A stretch of 8,317 bases of DNA. Origin: Chitinophagaceae bacterium (GTDB lineage: Bacteria; Bacteroidota; Bacteroidia; Chitinophagales; Chitinophagaceae). The stretch is from the NCBI GenBank assembly GCA_023251335.1, contig JAHEZA010000079.1:1-8317 (forward strand). The letters are read 5' to 3'. The notes under the pieces are model-generated. The model did not search any database. It was not told the DNA's origin and worked only from the letters and a program-made list of their open reading frames with translations. Below, one piece after another: positions 6,115-8,317 of this stretch. Position 1 is the first letter of the stretch; each line of letters begins with the position of its first letter. A program made the position numbers and the translations under genes.

Positions 6115-7299
6115 TCAATAATCTTTTAGTATTAGTCCTTTATCCTTAAATTGGTTTAATAATATTTTAGAAAAAAGCCATACTGACATTAGTTTAAATA
6201 CTTTATTTCTCAACCAAATGCCAAAATCACTTTTGGGTACAAATGATTTTGCAAATGCCTGTGCTGCTTTTTGTTTCTTGTTTATAAAAGGTTTGAATGT
6301 ATTCTCATATTGCTCAAAAGCAGTTTTGTAGTTACCATTTGATTGCTGTAGCTCCCCTGCAAGAATATACGCACCAACCATTGCAAGAGTTGAACCTTTT
6401 CCTGATAATAATGATGGGCAATCGCAAGCATCACCAACTAAAGTGATCCTTCCCTTAGACCATTTTTCCATTTTAATCTGGCTAACCGTATCAAAATAGA
6501 AATCCGACGTTGAGTCAATTTTTGAAAGTAGCTCTGAGCATTTCCAACCAATATTCATAAACTGGTCTTTCAGGATTTGTTTTTGTTTTTCAATATCATG
6601 ATGCTCAAAATCTAACTTTTCAGGTGATGCGAATATAAAAAAAGCCGCTGCTTTATTTCCAGCGTAGGAATAAAGCGCAACTTGTTTAAATGGTACATTG
6701 TACATTGAAAAAGCCCTGCCTTCAAAAGAGAATTTATTTATCGTAAATGATGAAGTGTAATAGCCATAATATTTTTCAAATTGCAATTCGTCTCCAAAAA
6801 TCAAATTCCGAACGTTAGAATGCAATCCGTCTGCACCAACGAGTAAATCAAATGAACGGCTAAGGCCGCTTTTAAATGTCACAGTTACATTCTCTTCATC
6901 CTGCTCAATTTTGCTTATGGTGTCGCCAAAAATAATTTCAGTTTCTTTGTCAAGGCTATTGTATATAACCTTTGCCAGGTCGCTTCTAAGCAGCGTTAAT
7001 GCCCTGTTGTTCATCAACTTTTTAATTTTCTGATAGTTCATACTACCTTTTTCATTATTGTCTTTGTCGACAAAAACAAGTTTTGAAAATTCAATATCCA
7101 CTTTTTCAAGTTCCGGTAGAATGTTCATTTTTTCAGCAACGTCGTATCCTGCACCCATAAAATCAATTGCATAACCGCCTTCCCGTAATTTGGGTGAAAT
7201 CTCAATAATTGTCGGGTTGAAGCCAAATCTTTTTAACCAAAAGGCAAGCGATACGCCTGCTATGCCGGCTCCTGATATTAAAATGTTTTTATTGTCCAT
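6115..7299 (-). CDS. FAD-dependent monooxygenase (group A, PHBH fold)
   Basis: A 394-residue flavoprotein hydroxylase-type enzyme. The Rossmann dinucleotide motif GAGIAG is at residues 10-15, with the ribose-binding acidic residue E33 after the second strand. The LLRSDL segment (103-108) carries the usual FAD-contacting Arg. The DG motif DLLVGADGLHSNVR spans 151-164. The GD motif GRITLVGDACDCPSLLSGKG begins near 283 and continues STLAMVGAYILAGEL, the version seen in a subfamily often annotated as TetX-like or FAD-binding monooxygenase. These enzymes use NAD(P)H and oxygen to hydroxylate aromatic or polyketide-like compounds; the substrate here cannot be read from sequence, and resistance to tetracycline should not be assumed. 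All core motifs are intact and length is normal. I prefer ATG 7299, which puts the Rossmann strand close to the N-terminus and has GGAAACACC before it; ATG 7314 would add five residues. Confidence 0.88.
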   Translation of the reverse strand: MDNKNILISGAGIAGVSLAFWLKRFGFNPTIIEISPKLREGGYAIDFMGAGYDVAEKMNILPELEKVDIEFSKLVFVDKDNNEKGSMNYQKIKKLMNNRALTLLRSDLAKVIYNSLDKETEIIFGDTISKIEQDEENVTVTFKSGLSRSFDLLVGADGLHSNVRNLIFGDELQFEKYYGYYTSSFTINKFSFEGRAFSMYNVPFKQVALYSYAGNKAAAFFIFASPEKLDFEHHDIEKQKQILKDQFMNIGWKCSELLSKIDSTSDFYFDTVSQIKMEKWSKGRITLVGDACDCPSLLSGKGSTLAMVGAYILAGELQQSNGNYKTAFEQYENTFKPFINKKQKAAQAFAKSFVPKSDFGIWLRNKVFKLMSVWLFSKILLNQFKDKGLILKDY

Positions 7300-7346
7300 G
7301 GTGTTTCCGTGCATTGTCGAGGTTATGAACTAAAACTGAATATAGA

Positions 7347-7380
7347 ACGTCGAACCCTAACTGCTACAACGGGCCGACGT
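7347..7380. other. Hairpin in the spacer after the reductase gene
   Basis: ACGTCG (7347-7352) pairs with CGACGT (7375-7380), and CCC (7355-7357) with GGG (7371-7373). The result is a nine-pair stem with a small 2:1 internal bulge and a 13-base loop. No T-run follows on the minus strand, so it is not a standard intrinsic terminator. It overlaps the end of the possible DinB-like remnant (7364-7441). Confidence 0.35.
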
Positions 7381-7441
7381 AACTTATTTGTCCTCCATGA
7401 TTAGCTTCATGATCAATTACATGAACCACTTGAGATAGTTC
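7364..7441 (-). pseudogene. Possible decayed C-terminus of a DinB-like protein
   Basis: One minus-strand frame reads ELSQVVHVIDHEANHGGQIS followed by YVGPL and a TAG stop (7366-7364). The H-x-x-x-H-E-x-x-H-x-GQI pattern recalls the last metal-binding helix of DinB/YfiT-type proteins (HVxxHExHHRGQI). An in-frame TAA at 7444-7442 closes the frame just upstream, and no N-terminal part of such a protein is found up to the reductase gene. A different frame upstream offers residues such as DSYHAIKNY, which could reflect a frameshift. At 25 codons this may be chance. The rest of the spacer (7442-7540) shows nothing I recognise. Confidence 0.3.
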
Positions 7442-7540
7442 TTAATCGCATGATAGCTGTCGGGCGAAAAACCAGAGATGAAGGTAAATACAAAAAGTTG
7501 ATATTTATTCGTCTACTGAAGATCCAAAGGATAGTGTGGA

Positions 7541-8107
7541 TTAGCGGTTGGTTGTTTTTTTGTTTGTCGGTTCATAATAATGTATTACTGCGCCGCCACT
7601 AAAAATTTTTGTCTTTACAAGTTTTAGAATTTTTCTGTCAGTGATGTTTTTAAATAACGGCAAACCGTTTCCTGCTATCACAGGGTGAAAACAAAGTTGG
7701 TATTCGTCTATGAGATTAAGTTTTGTCAATGCTGCAATCAAACTTGGACTGCCAACAAAAATATCTTTACCCGGTTGTTGTTTAAGATGTAAAACTTCTT
7801 CTTCAGGATTTCGGGTGGCCAATTTTGCGCTTTTCCAACCTACATTTTTAAGCGTATGAGAAAAAACAATTTTTTGGATGTTGTCAATAGCCAAAGCAAA
7901 GTCGTTCATTGACTTTTCTTCCGAAGGATTTTCTAAAATCGTTCGCCAAAATTCCATAAGTTGATACGTTGTTCTGCCATACAGAATTACATCTCCCTGG
8001 CCTAATAGTTCTGCATAATGCATATGTATTTCTTCATCAGGCAGCCCTGCTGTATGGTCGCAAAACCCGTCAACTGTCATATTGATTGCTGCAATTACTT
8101 TTCTCAT
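7541..8107 (-). CDS. Dihydrofolate reductase-family protein (RibD C-terminal-like)
   Basis: A 188-residue cytoplasmic protein of the DHFR/RibD reductase fold, the YyaP/YwjB-like group that binds NADPH but has no proven folate role. The N-terminus MRKVIAAINMTVDGF (with TVDGF at 11-15) is the family's first strand and loop. GRTTYQLMEFW at 44-54 is the nucleotide-contacting segment, VFSHTL at 81-86 follows, and DIFVGSPSLIAALTKLNLIDE at 115-135 leads into HPVIAGNGLPLF at 141-152. Length and motif order are normal and nothing looks broken. ATG 8107 places the first strand right at the N-terminus, as expected. It lies 41 bases after the VOC-type gene with no obvious promoter between, so the two may be cotranscribed. 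The physiological substrate is unknown. Confidence 0.88.
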   Translation of the reverse strand: MRKVIAAINMTVDGFCDHTAGLPDEEIHMHYAELLGQGDVILYGRTTYQLMEFWRTILENPSEEKSMNDFALAIDNIQKIVFSHTLKNVGWKSAKLATRNPEEEVLHLKQQPGKDIFVGSPSLIAALTKLNLIDEYQLCFHPVIAGNGLPLFKNITDRKILKLVKTKIFSGGAVIHYYEPTNKKTTNR

Positions 8108-8148
8108 ATTTTGTTTTTCGTCTCTGTGTTTTGACGGTTCATTGTTTT

Positions 8149-8317
8149 TTATTTGTTATTGATTTGTTCTGCAAGTCCGATTAGTAGTCCTTCAACTCCG
8201 CGAATGTAGCATAGCCGGTATATGTCTTGATAGTTTACAATTTCGTCAACAAGTTCAGCGCCTTGTTTGGTAAGCCTGGGCACTAACTCGTCAATATTGT
8301 CAACTTTGAACATAACT
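8149..8317 (-). CDS. VOC/glyoxalase-fold protein, C-terminal end (cut by window edge)
   Basis: Only the last 55 codons and the TAA stop are inside the window. The segment reads FKVDNIDELVPRLTKQGAEL, then IVNYQDIYRLCYIRGVEGLLIGLAEQ. This is the second beta-alpha-beta module of the vicinal oxygen chelate (glyoxalase/bleomycin-resistance/dioxygenase) superfamily. The YRLCYIRG-x-EG-x-x-x-x-LAE ending is very typical, and its Glu is normally a metal ligand. The first module and the true start are beyond the right edge. Proteins of this kind are usually small lyases, isomerases or thiol-dependent detoxifying enzymes; the specific reaction cannot be told. It is the most upstream gene of the minus-strand run visible here. 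Confidence 0.85.
   Translation of the reverse strand, partial: VMFKVDNIDELVPRLTKQGAELVDEIVNYQDIYRLCYIRGVEGLLIGLAEQINNK

Noticed and set aside
6115..7299. Tetracycline-inactivating TetX
   Set aside because: The fold and FAD motifs agree, but the GD-motif region reads GDACDCPSLLSGKG rather than the TetX-type GDAAH-x-MPP form, so a general monooxygenase call is safer.
8106..8142. 12-codon leader peptide whose stop overlaps the ATG of the DHFR-like gene (ATATGA)
   Set aside because: Too short to distinguish from chance, with no ribosome binding site and no repeated or regulatory codons.

Overview
The window looks like a chromosomal stretch of a Bacteroidota bacterium, most likely Chitinophagaceae or a close relative. 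The DNA is AT-rich, and several encoded families are typical of that phylum: a carboxypeptidase-D-regulatory-like secreted protein, an S41 lipoprotein peptidase with the FDY-x-DW N-terminal signature, and an AraC regulator carried on a seven-helix membrane domain. Two TAnnTTTG-like -7 elements fit as well. Every supported gene is on the minus strand, so transcription runs from high to low coordinates. The assignment rests on protein and motif recognition only.

Upstream part (8317 down to 5251): four small stand-alone enzymes follow one another. They are the C-terminal end of a VOC/glyoxalase-fold protein (cut by the window edge), a DHFR/RibD-like reductase, a group A FAD-dependent monooxygenase, and a small isoprenylcysteine-methyltransferase-family membrane protein. 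The spacers between some of them are unusual. The spacer at 7300-7540 holds a hairpin and what may be the decayed C-terminus of a DinB-like protein. The spacer at 5251-5534 is richer in G+C than its surroundings and full of inverted repeats, including three attC-like heptamers. No integrase or transposase is visible.

Downstream part (5250 down to 1): a membrane-bound AraC-type regulator is followed after 117 bases by a compact operon of exported proteins. In order these are a 610-residue secreted protein with an N-terminal carboxypeptidase-regulatory-like domain and a C-terminal DUF1349/concanavalin-like domain, an exported Ntn-type linear amide hydrolase, a predicted outer-membrane barrel protein, and an S41 lipoprotein peptidase (cut by the window edge). 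The spacings are 2, 1 and 9 bases, so the four are probably cotranscribed and translationally coupled. Together they suggest a cell-envelope unit that cuts amide or peptide substrates, possibly controlled by the regulator.

The most striking point is an in-frame TAG at 1850-1852. It splits the amide hydrolase between its nucleophile-bearing N-terminus and the rest of the enzyme, while the reading frame and family motifs on both sides remain intact. It is the only TAG in a gene here: of the eight gene ends visible, six are TAA and two are TGA. It is therefore either a very recent nonsense mutation, a sequence error, or a readthrough site.
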